From Bacillus luti (GTDB lineage Bacteria > Bacillota > Bacilli > Bacillales > Bacillaceae_G): a stretch of 37,968 nucleotides of DNA. This document shows, piece after piece, positions 1-7,817 of this stretch (its first letter is position 1; every line of letters starts with the position of its first letter). The stretch covers positions 1 through 37,968 of the forward strand of contig NZ_MACI01000075.1 in the NCBI RefSeq assembly GCF_001884105.1, written 5' to 3'. Under the pieces are notes generated by a model. The model ran no database searches and was not told the origin of the DNA. It saw nothing but the letters and a program-made list of their open reading frames with translations. The translations under genes and the position numbers were made by a program.

Positions 1-22
1 AAGTCCGATTGGTTCAACTAAT

Positions 23-56
23 AATCAGTGGGGGATGAAGAAAACCCCCACTGATT
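23..56. repeat. Perfect 12-bp inverted repeat (hairpin)
   Basis: Two 12-base arms, 23-34 and 45-56, are exact reverse complements (AATCAGTGGGGG and its partner) around a 10-base loop. It lies just before a terminator and probably belongs to the 3' end of a transcript entering from outside the window. No T-run follows, so it is not itself a good terminator. Confidence 0.6.
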
Positions 57-74
57 AAAGTTTCACTTTATTCC

Positions 75-111
75 CAGGCAATGGACAGCATTTTCTCCAT
101 TGCCTGTTTTT
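75..111 (+). terminator. Rho-independent terminator of an upstream gene
   Basis: Arms 75-85 and 96-106 (CAGGCAATGGA and its exact complement) are followed by TTTTT. It would end a + strand transcript that starts outside the window. Bases 112-358 hold no gene that I can support; they are AT-rich. Confidence 0.8.
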
Positions 112-358
112 GTGGTTCAGTTTTTTAATAGTTATATAGAAATTTGAACTGGAGTTAGAAGGAAGAGTAATTGTCTGTAAAATATTGACCGTTTTAGGTT
201 AGTTTAGTATATAGGTTTTTTCGGTTTTTGTGCAATTTTATATTTTTTAATGAGGATTTTTGTTGTTTGTCGGCTATAAAAACGAATATTTTTAAAGTTT
301 AGCTAAAAAACGTTCATATTTTTATTGCGTGCACACTAATAGTTTGTTATATTATCCA

Positions 359-364
359 TATAAT
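359..364 (+). promoter_or_regulatory. Probable -10 box for the guanine riboswitch transcript
   Basis: TATAAT lies about 17 bases before the aptamer P1 stem, where a sigma-A promoter is expected. The -35 at the right spacing is poor, so only the -10 is called. Confidence 0.45.
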
Positions 365-375
365 AATTTTGAATA

Positions 376-455
376 ACATCACTCGTATATACTCGGTAAT
401 ATGGTCCGAGCGTTTCTACCTAGTTCCCAATGAAAGAACTGGACTACGGGTTAAA
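376..455 (+). promoter_or_regulatory. Guanine (purine) riboswitch aptamer
   Basis: All parts of a purine riboswitch are visible. P1 pairs 381-387 (ACTCGTA) with 445-451. P2 pairs CTCGG at 392-396 with CCGAG at 406-410. The conserved TTTCTACC core lies at 413-420. P3 pairs AGTTC at 422-426 with GAACT at 436-440. The specificity base, equivalent to C74 of the xpt aptamer, is C (in GGACTACGG), which predicts guanine/hypoxanthine rather than adenine. Bases 441-449 can instead pair with 526-534 (nine pairs, one G-U), which would break the downstream terminator. Ligand binding should therefore switch the gene off. Confidence 0.93.
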
Positions 456-529
456 GTATTCGGTCGCTCTATGTAATGTGCGCTACCGATCTATAATTTT
501 GCATATGCTTAATTAACTTTGACTACCGT

Positions 530-574
530 AGTTCTAGAAAGTAGAGGTTCTTCTACAATTTCTAGAACTTTTTT
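530..574 (+). terminator. Riboswitch expression-platform terminator
   Basis: An 11-bp stem (530-540 with 559-569, AGTTCTAGAAA and its complement) is topped by a GTAG/CTAC inner helix and followed by a T-run. Its left arm overlaps the antiterminator strand at 526-534, so the two folds exclude each other. Confidence 0.92.
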
Positions 575-629
575 GTTTGGACCAAAAGTATCGAGTATAG
601 AAAACAACAAGAGAAAGAGGAGATTATTT

Positions 630-1508
630 ATGAAGAAGAATACGTTGAAAAAATGTGCTGCCCTAGTAACTACTGTTGCATTGTCATTCTCGATACTTGC
701 GGGATGTAATGCGAGTCCGAAACAAGTTGAGGCAAAAAGCAATCAAAAACCAATCTTAATTCAAGGGCCAATGCCGATAGAAGCTGAAAAGTTTGCAAAA
801 AGGTTAAAAAATGTGAAAGAAGAAAAGTCTGGAACTTTCGTATTTTATAAAGGAACTGTCGACAATTATCCTGTAATCGTAGCGAAAACAGGTAAAGGAA
901 TGGAAAATACAGCTGCAGCTACAGCAGTAGCTATTGAAAAATATAAGCCTCAGGCAATTATTAACCAAGGAACATCAGGTGGACATGATCCAAATTTAAA
1001 TGTATTTGATATCGTTTTAGGAAAACAAGTAGCAAACATCGGGTCATTAAAAACAACAAATATGGATGAGAATCAAGGGATTGAGCCGACAAAATGGATT
1101 GCTATGGACTTAATGGCTTCTGAAGGAAGTGCAGGAGAAGATCCAAATGCTGAGAAGGTCCGATACTATGAGGGCGATAAGGATTTACTTGCAGCAGCGA
1201 ATGCGGTAAAAGACACATATACAAAAGGTAAAGTAGTTGAAGGTACGATTGGTTCAGCAGATGTTTGGAATAATGAAGTGGATAGAATTAAATGGTTCCA
1301 TACAAAATACGGTACATCTGTTGAAGAAATGGAAGGCGCTGCAGCAGCGCAAATCGCAAAAGCGTATGACGTACCATTTTTAGGAATTCGAGTGTTATCT
1401 AACAATAAAACGAACGGCGGAAAATACAATCCAAACACAGCAGCGGCAAATCAAGAATATGTATATGAAGTAGTTAAAAAGTATATCGATACGTTGCCAA
1501 GTAAATAA
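630..1508 (+). CDS. Exported MTA/SAH nucleosidase-like lipoprotein
   Basis: Member of the MTA/SAH nucleosidase (Pfs) / purine nucleoside phosphorylase superfamily, which splits nucleosides into base and sugar. The ATG at 630 has GAGGAGA upstream; an upstream in-frame ATG at 519 lies inside the riboswitch platform and is rejected. The 292-residue protein starts with a lipoprotein signal ending LAGC, so it should be anchored outside the membrane. Family features: PMPIEAEKF near the N-terminus (places the catalytic Glu of MTAN), GTSGGHDPNLNVFDIV, and EMEGAAAAQ (ribose-binding Met-Glu). The catalytic Asp of MTAN (RAISD) is Asn here (RVLSNN). Trimeric PNPs use Asn at the base-binding site for 6-oxopurines, so with the guanine riboswitch a guanosine/inosine substrate is plausible. 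That substrate is an inference. Confidence 0.88.
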   Translation: MKKNTLKKCAALVTTVALSFSILAGCNASPKQVEAKSNQKPILIQGPMPIEAEKFAKRLKNVKEEKSGTFVFYKGTVDNYPVIVAKTGKGMENTAAATAVAIEKYKPQAIINQGTSGGHDPNLNVFDIVLGKQVANIGSLKTTNMDENQGIEPTKWIAMDLMASEGSAGEDPNAEKVRYYEGDKDLLAAANAVKDTYTKGKVVEGTIGSADVWNNEVDRIKWFHTKYGTSVEEMEGAAAAQIAKAYDVPFLGIRVLSNNKTNGGKYNPNTAAANQEYVYEVVKKYIDTLPSK

Positions 1509-1538
1509 AATTATTTCTAGTAAAGAAAGGCTAAGTAA

Positions 1539-1574
1539 CCCCGACATGAACGACAAAAGTTGTTTGTTTCGGGG
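1539..1574 (+). terminator. Possible terminator after the nucleosidase gene
   Basis: CCCCGA (1539-1544) pairs with TCGGGG (1569-1574), with an inner AACGAC/GTTGTT helix. The following sequence is only moderately T-rich. The rest of 1509-1767 shows no gene. Confidence 0.5.
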
Positions 1575-1767
1575 TATTTGCTGTTTTCTTATTCACTACT
1601 GAAGTAGTTCGTAACGTTTCAATAGTATAGAAGGTTTTGCGGAAGAAAATTGCAATCTGGTTTTCAAAGATCGTTCGTCTACATACAAATTATTGCAACA
1701 TTAGACAGGGAAACGAAAATAATCCAAGAATATGTTATATAGAAGGAAAAAGAAAAGAGGGAAAATG

Positions 1768-2247
1768 ATGTGGAAAACTACAGATTTATGTGATGAGTTT
1801 GAAAAAGAATTACAAATATGTCGCCAGTCTTTTCGATCTTTTGGGAAGAAAGAACAATTCCACGGGAAAATTGCAACGGTAAGAGTGAAAGATGATAATG
1901 TACTAGTGAAAGAAGGATTGCAAACATTACCGGAAGGAACGGTATTAGTTGTTGATGGAGGAGCTTCTACGAATTGTGCGTTACTCGGTGATAATTTAGC
2001 AGCTATTGCAGAGGAAAGAAAGTTGGCAGGGATTATTGTGAATGGATATGTTCGTGATTCTAGTGAACTAAAGAATATTAATATTGGTATTTTAGCGTTA
2101 GGTACGATGCCAAATAGAAGTGTAAAAGAAGGAAAAGGCGACAGGAATATTTCATTACAATTTGGAGGAGTAGAATGGAAGCCAAATGATTATGTGTATG
2201 TGGACGAAGATGGCGTCATTATTAGTGAAAAGAGTTTGCATAGTTAA
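1768..2247 (+). CDS. RraA family protein
   Basis: RraA-like fold (regulator of RNase E activity A / 4-hydroxy-4-methyl-2-oxoglutarate aldolase family). At 159 residues from the ATG at 1768 it matches the usual RraA size of about 160. The ATG at 1768 lies 6 bases after GAGGG; the ATG at 1765 is possible, and the longer start at 1732 adds a basic leader and lacks a good site. Visible family segments are [18 protein letters not shown], the GDN loop and GYVRDSSEL, where Arg-Asp form the ligand/metal site, then LGTMPNRS. Bacillus RNase E is absent, so the name says little about function; an aldolase or decarboxylase role is equally possible. It stands alone, with no clear link to the riboswitch gene before it. 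Confidence 0.85.
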   Translation: MWKTTDLCDEFEKELQICRQSFRSFGKKEQFHGKIATVRVKDDNVLVKEGLQTLPEGTVLVVDGGASTNCALLGDNLAAIAEERKLAGIIVNGYVRDSSELKNINIGILALGTMPNRSVKEGKGDRNISLQFGGVEWKPNDYVYVDEDGVIISEKSLHS

Positions 2248-2399
2248 GAGATTAAAAAGTTATTATTCTTAGAAAATAAATCCGATAAAACATGGACAAA
2301 ATCCTTTGTCAATAGTAAAATAATACAGAAATTTAAAATTTACAGAATGTATAGGTTTATCGTTTTACGATAACTTAAATGGAAGTTAGTTTTGCCTAG

Positions 2400-2560
2400 A
2401 AAAGTGAATGTTATCACAATGATACGTTCATGAACGAAATTATTTTTCCTATACAAATATAGCCGCAAATGATGCGGGTAGGAGGTGTTGTGCATTTTTG
2501 TTCGGCACTTTTACAAAAAGAGAGTGTCAATCGCACGCCCTTGAAGGGCCTTTTTTTGTG
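2400..2560 (+). promoter_or_regulatory. Structured 5' leader with attenuator-like hairpins, class unknown
   Basis: The 340 bases between the RraA gene and the LPXTG gene hold several hairpins. TTATCG/CGATAA lies near 2357-2373, CGTTC/GAACG near 2424-2435, and CCGCA/TGCGG near 2463-2477. GGCACT/AGTGTC spans about 2503-2528, and a GC-rich hairpin plus T7 lies at 2537-2557, just before the ribosome binding site. The terminator sits inside the leader, which is how riboswitches and attenuators look. No B12-box (GCCACTG) was found, so it is not a standard cobalamin riboswitch. Confidence 0.5.
2537..2557 (+). terminator. Leader terminator/attenuator before the LPXTG gene
   Basis: GCCC (2537-2540) pairs with GGGC (2546-2549) around TTGAA, followed by seven T. 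It lies 33 bases before the start codon of the downstream gene, so it probably acts as an attenuator. Confidence 0.65.
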
Positions 2561-2589
2561 TAAATGGTAGTAAGGGAGGAAATTTTGGG

Positions 2590-4395
2590 ATGGCAATGTT
2601 AAAAAAATGGCTGCTTACGTCGTTAATGGCAGTTACACTTGTATTTGTTTCTTTTGCGAATACAGTACATATTACGTTTGCTGAAGGAAATACAGCGAAA
2701 CTTGCAATTGTTGGTGAATCACAAAAGGGCATTATGTTATGTCCGAAAGAAGAGCAAATTAAAGATGGGGAAACAGCTTTAAGTTTGCTGCAAAAAGTCA
2801 TGGGGGACAAAGTAGTATCTGAAACGATGTCGTTTGGAACGTATGTAAAAGGCATCGACGGCTTAATGGCTGGGGACACAAGCGGTTGGTTGTATGATGT
2901 AAATGATAAAGCTGCACAAGTAGGAGCAGATAGTTATAAATTAGAGTCTGGAGATGTTGTTGTATTCCGCTTTGTTTCAGACTGGAGCAATATGAGTCAA
3001 GAAACATTACAGCAAACATTAGATAAATTTGGAACTTGTAAAACTGTTGAAGAACCAAAGACAGATGATCCAAAACAAGAAAAGCCAGAAGAACCAAAAA
3101 CGGATGATCCAAAGCAAGAAAAACCAGAAGAACCAAAAACGGATGATCCAAAACAAGAAAAACCAGAAGAACCAAAGACAGATGATCCAAAACAAGAAAA
3201 ACCAGAAGAACCAAAGACAAATGATCCAAAACAAGAAAAGCCAGAACAACCAAAGCAAGAGAACATTCAAGTTCCAGCAGCACAAGTAAACGAAGCAATT
3301 TCTAAAACGTCTGAAAAGATGTTACAAGATGGAATTGAAAGTGATTGGGTAGCTTTAGGACTTGCTCGTTCTGGAAAGAATGTACCGATTGAGGCACAAT
3401 TAAATTACGTTAAAGCAGTAACAGAAAAAGTAGAAAAGCGTGTGAATCGTTTTTCAGCAACGGATTTAGCTAGAACGATTATTATGATGAATGCAATGAA
3501 TGCTGATCCGAAAAAGGTAGGCGAACATAACTTAGTTCAAAAATTGTATGAATCAGATAAAGTAAATTCTGTTACAGGTTATGCATTTGCTTTACTTGCA
3601 TTTGATACGAAGAAGTATGAGATCCCAGTTGAATCAAAATGGAATCGAGTTGCGTTAGTAGAGTCACTATTAAACACGCAACACACAGATGGTGGCTGGA
3701 CTTATGATAGTGCAAGCAGTAAAGAAAGTGCTAGTAGCGTTGATGTTACGGCTATGGTTTTATCAGCATTAGCCCCTTATCAAGAGCGACTAGATGTGAA
3801 ACCAGCTGTGCAAAAAGCTGTTGCGTATTTATATAAAGAGCAGCTAGAAAATGGCGGGTTTTCTGCAGATGGACAAGAAAATTCAAATAGTACTGCGCAA
3901 GCAATTATTGGGTTATCACTTGTGAAAGATGTAGATCAAAATCGTCTTCATAAGGCAGTGCAAAACCTATTGTCATATCAGCTTCCAAATGGTGAATTCA
4001 AATGGTTACCAAGTGATCAAAACGGTAGCGGAATGGCTACAGAGCAAGCATTATTAGCTTTAATTCAGTTTAAAGAACTTGGAAAGTCAATTTATGATTG
4101 GTCAAATGTATCTGTTACTGAAATCGATACAAAGCCTAATGTGGATTCAGAAAAAGTTGTAGTAGAAAAAGAAGTTATTGAACAACCACAAGAAGAAAAA
4201 CAAGTGCAACAAGAAACAAAAGATGACAATTTAAAAGTTGTTGTTGATAACGAACCGGTTAAAAATAAAAAATCCGGAAACGGTAGCACACTACCGAAAA
4301 CAGGAGTATCTTCTCATAGTGCAGCTACAGAAGTAGGTATGGGTGTATTGTGTATTGCTTCTGCATATGTATTATGGAGACGTAAAGCAGCTTAA
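2590..4395 (+). CDS. LPXTG-anchored DUF4430 / prenyltransferase-like surface protein (transcobalamin-like)
   Basis: Wall-anchored protein of 601 residues. In order: signal peptide (about 1-31); DUF4430 domain (about 34-140, with YVKGIDGLMAGDTSGWLYDV); five 13-residue repeats EEPKTDDPKQEKP (154-218); an alpha/alpha domain of the prenyltransferase/terpene cyclase type (about 230-505, with HTDGGWTYDS and ENGGFSADGQ); and a sorting signal LPKTG, hydrophobic stretch and RRK tail. Sortase A should attach it to peptidoglycan. Animal transcobalamin and intrinsic factor consist of an alpha/alpha barrel of this fold plus a beta domain related to DUF4430, here in reverse order. With an ECF transporter downstream, a corrinoid-capturing receptor is the leading hypothesis; the ligand is not shown by sequence alone. 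The ATG follows GGGAGGAAA. Confidence 0.85.
   Translation: MAMLKKWLLTSLMAVTLVFVSFANTVHITFAEGNTAKLAIVGESQKGIMLCPKEEQIKDGETALSLLQKVMGDKVVSETMSFGTYVKGIDGLMAGDTSGWLYDVNDKAAQVGADSYKLESGDVVVFRFVSDWSNMSQETLQQTLDKFGTCKTVEEPKTDDPKQEKPEEPKTDDPKQEKPEEPKTDDPKQEKPEEPKTDDPKQEKPEEPKTNDPKQEKPEQPKQENIQVPAAQVNEAISKTSEKMLQDGIESDWVALGLARSGKNVPIEAQLNYVKAVTEKVEKRVNRFSATDLARTIIMMNAMNADPKKVGEHNLVQKLYESDKVNSVTGYAFALLAFDTKKYEIPVESKWNRVALVESLLNTQHTDGGWTYDSASSKESASSVDVTAMVLSALAPYQERLDVKPAVQKAVAYLYKEQLENGGFSADGQENSNSTAQAIIGLSLVKDVDQNRLHKAVQNLLSYQLPNGEFKWLPSDQNGSGMATEQALLALIQFKELGKSIYDWSNVSVTEIDTKPNVDSEKVVVEKEVIEQPQEEKQVQQETKDDNLKVVVDNEPVKNKKSGNGSTLPKTGVSSHSAATEVGMGVLCIASAYVLWRRKAA
3049..3243 (+). repeat. Five in-frame 39-bp tandem repeats (wall-spanning linker)
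   Basis: Each 39-bp unit encodes EEPKTDDPKQEKP; the fifth has N for the first D. A Pro/Lys/Glu-rich linker like this commonly spans the cell wall between domains. Copy number may vary between strains by slippage. Confidence 0.9.
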
Positions 4396-4396
4396 C

Positions 4397-4428
4397 AAAA
4401 ATTAGGAGCAATTATTTGCTCCTAATTT
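4397..4428 (+). terminator. Terminator between the LPXTG gene and the DUF4430 lipoprotein gene
   Basis: A nearly perfect stem built around TTAGGAGCAA and TTGCTCCTAA, with A-runs and T-runs at the ends. Genes on both sides run the same way and are functionally linked, so it may lower rather than stop downstream transcription. Confidence 0.8.
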
Positions 4429-4451
4429 TCGTATGAAAGGTGAGAGATAAC

Positions 4452-5282
4452 ATGAGTAAGGTGAAATGGTTCATTTCTTTAATGCTTTCGCTCGGGCTGC
4501 TTGCTGGATGTGAAGAGGCGGCTGTACAGCCAGAGAAGAAGGTAGAACCAAAGCAAGAAGAGGTAGCGAAACAAGAAGAGAAAAAAGATGAAGCAAAACC
4601 GGAAGCAAAACCGGAGGAAAAACAAGCTGAACAAGAGAAAAATAAGCAAGAAGAGCAAAAAGAGAAACAAGAACAAAAAGTAGAAGAGAAGCCGAAAGAG
4701 GAAAACCAGCAGGCACAACCAGAAGTTAAGAAAGAAGAAAAACCTCAGGAACAACCGGCTGCTACGAAACAACCAGAACAGCAAAAAGCACAAGAAGAGA
4801 AACAACAAGAGCAGCAACCGAAAGCACCAGAAGTAAAAGAAGAAGCGAAGGTTGTCAATCAGCCAAAAGAAACACCGAAGCAGGAGCAAAAAGTTGATCC
4901 TAATAAAGAGAAACAAGTAACTGTTCCGGTTCCGCCAGAACCAAAGCCAGAACCGAAACCTGAACCAAAACCAGTGCCGCAAGCAAAACAAGTTACGATC
5001 TCAGTAAAAGGTAATGAAGGATACTTATTAGGTGCGAAAAAGATTGATGTACAAGAAGGCGATACTGTTTATAAAGTATTGCAGCGTACGGGATTAGATG
5101 TGGATGCAATGGGTTCTAAAGGTGATATTTATGTAAAGGGTATTAATGATTTATATGAAAAAGATGTTACGGCTACTAGTGGATGGAAATATCGTGTGAA
5201 CGGTGCGTTTCCAAACTATAGTGCAGGTGTAGCTACAGTAAAACCAGGAGATACAATCGAGTGGGTGTTTGTATTAAAATAA
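4452..5282 (+). CDS. DUF4430 domain lipoprotein
   Basis: Predicted lipoprotein of 276 residues; the ATG at 4452 follows AAAGGTGAG by 7 bases and is preferred to the GTG at 4440. It has a short signal peptide with lipobox LAGC, then about 150 residues almost entirely of Glu, Lys, Gln and Pro (a flexible spacer). One C-terminal DUF4430 domain follows (about 180-276, with YVKGINDLYEKDV, SGWKYRVNG and PGDTIEWVFVLK). The same domain occurs at the N-terminus of the LPXTG protein before it. The layout suggests a ligand relay: the wall-anchored protein captures, and this membrane-tethered domain passes the ligand to the ECF transporter genes that follow 22 bases later. The relay is inference; the domain and lipobox are visible. 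Confidence 0.85.
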   Translation: MSKVKWFISLMLSLGLLAGCEEAAVQPEKKVEPKQEEVAKQEEKKDEAKPEAKPEEKQAEQEKNKQEEQKEKQEQKVEEKPKEENQQAQPEVKKEEKPQEQPAATKQPEQQKAQEEKQQEQQPKAPEVKEEAKVVNQPKETPKQEQKVDPNKEKQVTVPVPPEPKPEPKPEPKPVPQAKQVTISVKGNEGYLLGAKKIDVQEGDTVYKVLQRTGLDVDAMGSKGDIYVKGINDLYEKDVTATSGWKYRVNGAFPNYSAGVATVKPGDTIEWVFVLK

Positions 5283-5304
5283 GAAAGGTATTCGGTAAAG
5301 GACT

Positions 5305-6183
5305 ATGAAAATAAGTTTTTCTTCTTTACATCCTTTTGTGAATTTTTTCTATTATATCGGGGTGATGATACTATGTATGATGTGTCTTCATCCTCTTTTT
5401 TTAATTGGAGCAATACTATTAATCGTTATGTTAAATGTGATGCAAGGGAATAGCGAAAAGATAAGAAAGATGTTACCGAGCACAATCGTCTTCTTTTTTA
5501 TGGTGATTTTATTTAATTCGTTATTAACGCATAGAGGTCGAACTACGTTATTTTGGTTAGGTGATAGCCGTATTAAGCTTGAGGCAATTATGTTCGGACT
5601 AGTAATGGGGTTATTGTTAGTTGCAGTTCTGTTCACGTTCGCGTCGTATAATGATATTATTTCAAGTCATAAATTTTTATATTTGTTTTCTAGAATTTCA
5701 CCGAAAGTTGCATTGTTAACGATGATTACAGTAAGGTTTGTGCCGTTGTTTATTAGGCGGTTGCAGAAAATTACACTCATCCAAAAAACGAAAGGTATAC
5801 AAGTTGATGCAGGTTCCATTATTGAGCGTGTGAAAAATGGTATGCAATTGCTGCAAGTATTATTAATTTGTTCGTTAGAGGATGCACTGCAAACGGCAGA
5901 TTCTATGCAAGCTCGTGGATTTGGTGTAACGAAGCGTACGACGTATATTCGATATAGAATGGAAAGACGCGATTGGTATACGCTCAGTTATTTAACGATT
6001 CTATTCATAGCCGCGGTCATCTTTAGTAATTATGGCGGAGGAAAATTAATTATTTATCCGAAAGTCGAATCGATTTTATTTCAGCAATATGATGGAATAA
6101 TGTTTGTCGTATTTACGATGTTTATTAGTTTACCAATTATAATGGAAGGAAGGGAATGGCTATGGTGGCGCATGCAGAAATAA
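5305..6183 (+). CDS. ecfT: ECF transporter transmembrane coupling protein EcfT
   Basis: CbiQ/EcfT family, the membrane scaffold that couples the ATPase pair to the S component. The 292-residue protein has several hydrophobic segments (about 10-40, 55-75, 95-120, 225-245, 260-280). The diagnostic cytoplasmic helix contains ADSMQARGFG, matching the Ala-Arg-Gly coupling motif that docks on the ATPase. The start at 5305 has AAAGGA close upstream. Its end overlaps the ATPase gene by 28 bases, so the two are translationally coupled. No substrate information is carried by this subunit. Confidence 0.92.
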   Translation: MKISFSSLHPFVNFFYYIGVMILCMMCLHPLFLIGAILLIVMLNVMQGNSEKIRKMLPSTIVFFFMVILFNSLLTHRGRTTLFWLGDSRIKLEAIMFGLVMGLLLVAVLFTFASYNDIISSHKFLYLFSRISPKVALLTMITVRFVPLFIRRLQKITLIQKTKGIQVDAGSIIERVKNGMQLLQVLLICSLEDALQTADSMQARGFGVTKRTTYIRYRMERRDWYTLSYLTILFIAAVIFSNYGGGKLIIYPKVESILFQQYDGIMFVVFTMFISLPIIMEGREWLWWRMQK

Positions 6184-7817
6184 ACAATTTATCATTTGTA
6201 TATGCTGATGAAAACGAATATGCGTTACAGCATATTTCTCTTTCTGTTCAAAAAGGAGAGTTCATTGCACTTGCTGGAGGATCAGGATCTGGAAAGACGA
6301 CTTTATTAAAACATTTTAAAAAGGAATTACTTCCAATTGGTACACGTTCAGGAGAAATTTTTTATGATGACGTTTTATTAGAGGAAGTACCAGATTTATT
6401 ATCTGCCCAAGAAATTGGCATGGTATTTCAAAATCCAGAAAATCAGCTCGTAATGGATACAGTAATTCAAGAATTAGCATTTTCTTTAGAAAATATCGGG
6501 TTACCATCTCATATTATTCAAAAGAGAATAGCCGAGCTTATTAGTTTCTTAGGATTTCAAGATCTATTGCATCAATCTGTTCATACGTTATCTGGCGGGC
6601 AGAAGCAACTTGTCAATTTAGCTGCGGTATTAGTTATGCAGCCGAAATTATTATTATTAGATGAACCGACAGCACAATTAGATCCAATTGCTGCGAAAGA
6701 GTTTTTAGGATTGTTAAAGCGTATTAACGAAGAACTTGGAATTACGATCGTTTTAAGTGAACATCGTTTAGATGAGGTAATGCCGCTCGCAACGCGCGTT
6801 ATTTGTATGAATAACGGCCGAATCGTGTATGATGGTAGTCCGAAAACGGTTGTAGCGAACATGTGGGAAGTAGAAAAGTTCCGTCCATTTATTCCGCAAA
6901 TTCCAAGATTGTTTTTAGAGTGGAATGCGAAAGATATTCCGTTTACAGTGCGAGAAGCACAAATGAAAATGAATGATTTTTCAGCGATACCATATGTAAA
7001 TGAGCCAATAGTACAAAGTGAAAAGCAAGAAGTCATTTTAAGTGCAGAGCATATTTCGTTCCAATATGAAAAAAATAGCCCGCTTATTTTACGAGACTTA
7101 ACCGTATCGATTGAAAAAGGAAAATGGGTAGCGCTCGTTGGGAAAAATGGTACTGGGAAATCTACACTGTTAACGATTTTAGCGGGGTTACAAAAAGCGA
7201 GAAGAGGAAAAGTGAAGTGGAACGGTAAAGTGATACATAAAATTGATTCGAAAGAACGATTTAAAAGTATCGGGTATGTATCGCAGCATCCGTATTATCA
7301 TTTCACATTTGATACAGTGTGGGATGAAGTGTATGAACGTGCACGTGAATTATACGGAGAACAAGGAAGAGAAATAGCAGAAAATCAGCTTAAAAAGTTT
7401 TGGCTCTATGCACTTAAAGAACGCCATCCGCATGATTGTAGTGGGGGAGAGCAACAATTACTCGCATTATGTACAACGTTATTATCAAAGCCAACGTTAT
7501 TGTTACTGGATGAACCGACAAAGGGACTCGATCCATGGAAGAAAGAAAGAGTAGGAGAGTTATTTAAGAAGTTGCAAAAGGAAGGTACAACAATTGTAAT
7601 GGCAACGCATGATATTGAATTTGCGGCGAAATATGTGGATCAATGTATGATGTTATTTGACGGAGCAGTTATTATGAATGATGCACCGAAAGAATTTTTT
7701 AGTGGTAACTTCTTTTATACAACATCGATCAATCGATTCATTCGAAAAGAATTGCCATATGCATTAACGTGGGAGGATGTGTACGAAGCGTGTCCAAGCG
7801 ATATGTTACATTCATAA
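6156..7817 (+). CDS. ecfA: Fused double ATP-binding protein of an ECF transporter (EcfA-EcfA')
   Basis: Two ABC ATPase domains in one 553-residue chain, in place of separate EcfA1 and EcfA2. Domain 1 (about 5-235) has Walker A GGSGSGKTT, signature LSGGQ, Walker B LLLLDEPTAQLD and a switch His (LSEHRLDE). Domain 2 (about 292-530) has Walker A GKNGTGKST near 328, signature CSGGEQQ (first residue Cys instead of Leu), Walker B LLLLDEPTKGLD and ATHDIEF. Both sites look competent. Starts at 6156 or 6162 are both served by GGAAGGAAGGG. It overlaps EcfT upstream and the S component downstream, so the three are one operon. Confidence 0.93.
   Translation: MAMVAHAEINNLSFVYADENEYALQHISLSVQKGEFIALAGGSGSGKTTLLKHFKKELLPIGTRSGEIFYDDVLLEEVPDLLSAQEIGMVFQNPENQLVMDTVIQELAFSLENIGLPSHIIQKRIAELISFLGFQDLLHQSVHTLSGGQKQLVNLAAVLVMQPKLLLLDEPTAQLDPIAAKEFLGLLKRINEELGITIVLSEHRLDEVMPLATRVICMNNGRIVYDGSPKTVVANMWEVEKFRPFIPQIPRLFLEWNAKDIPFTVREAQMKMNDFSAIPYVNEPIVQSEKQEVILSAEHISFQYEKNSPLILRDLTVSIEKGKWVALVGKNGTGKSTLLTILAGLQKARRGKVKWNGKVIHKIDSKERFKSIGYVSQHPYYHFTFDTVWDEVYERARELYGEQGREIAENQLKKFWLYALKERHPHDCSGGEQQLLALCTTLLSKPTLLLLDEPTKGLDPWKKERVGELFKKLQKEGTTIVMATHDIEFAAKYVDQCMMLFDGAVIMNDAPKEFFSGNFFYTTSINRFIRKELPYALTWEDVYEACPSDMLHS

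Noticed and set aside
519-629. N-terminal extension of the nucleosidase from ATG 519
   Set aside because: It lies in the riboswitch terminator, and the next in-frame ATG has a ribosome site and begins a lipoprotein signal.
2248-2590. Cobalamin riboswitch before the transcobalamin-like gene
   Set aside because: Looked for the B12-box (GCCACTG) and the GGTGCC/GGGAA blocks; none is present, so only an unknown leader is reported.
3049-3243. CRISPR-like regular repeats
   Set aside because: Repeats are directly adjacent, in frame and code for a Pro-rich linker; there are no spacers.
2997-3298. Long frames on both strands inside the tandem-repeat part of the LPXTG gene
   Set aside because: They are low-complexity shadows of the 39-bp repeat (Phe/Ser or Lys/Gln strings).
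4471-4991. Minus-strand frames rich in Leu and Phe opposite the DUF4430 lipoprotein
   Set aside because: Antisense reading of the Glu/Lys/Gln-rich spacer; no ribosome site.
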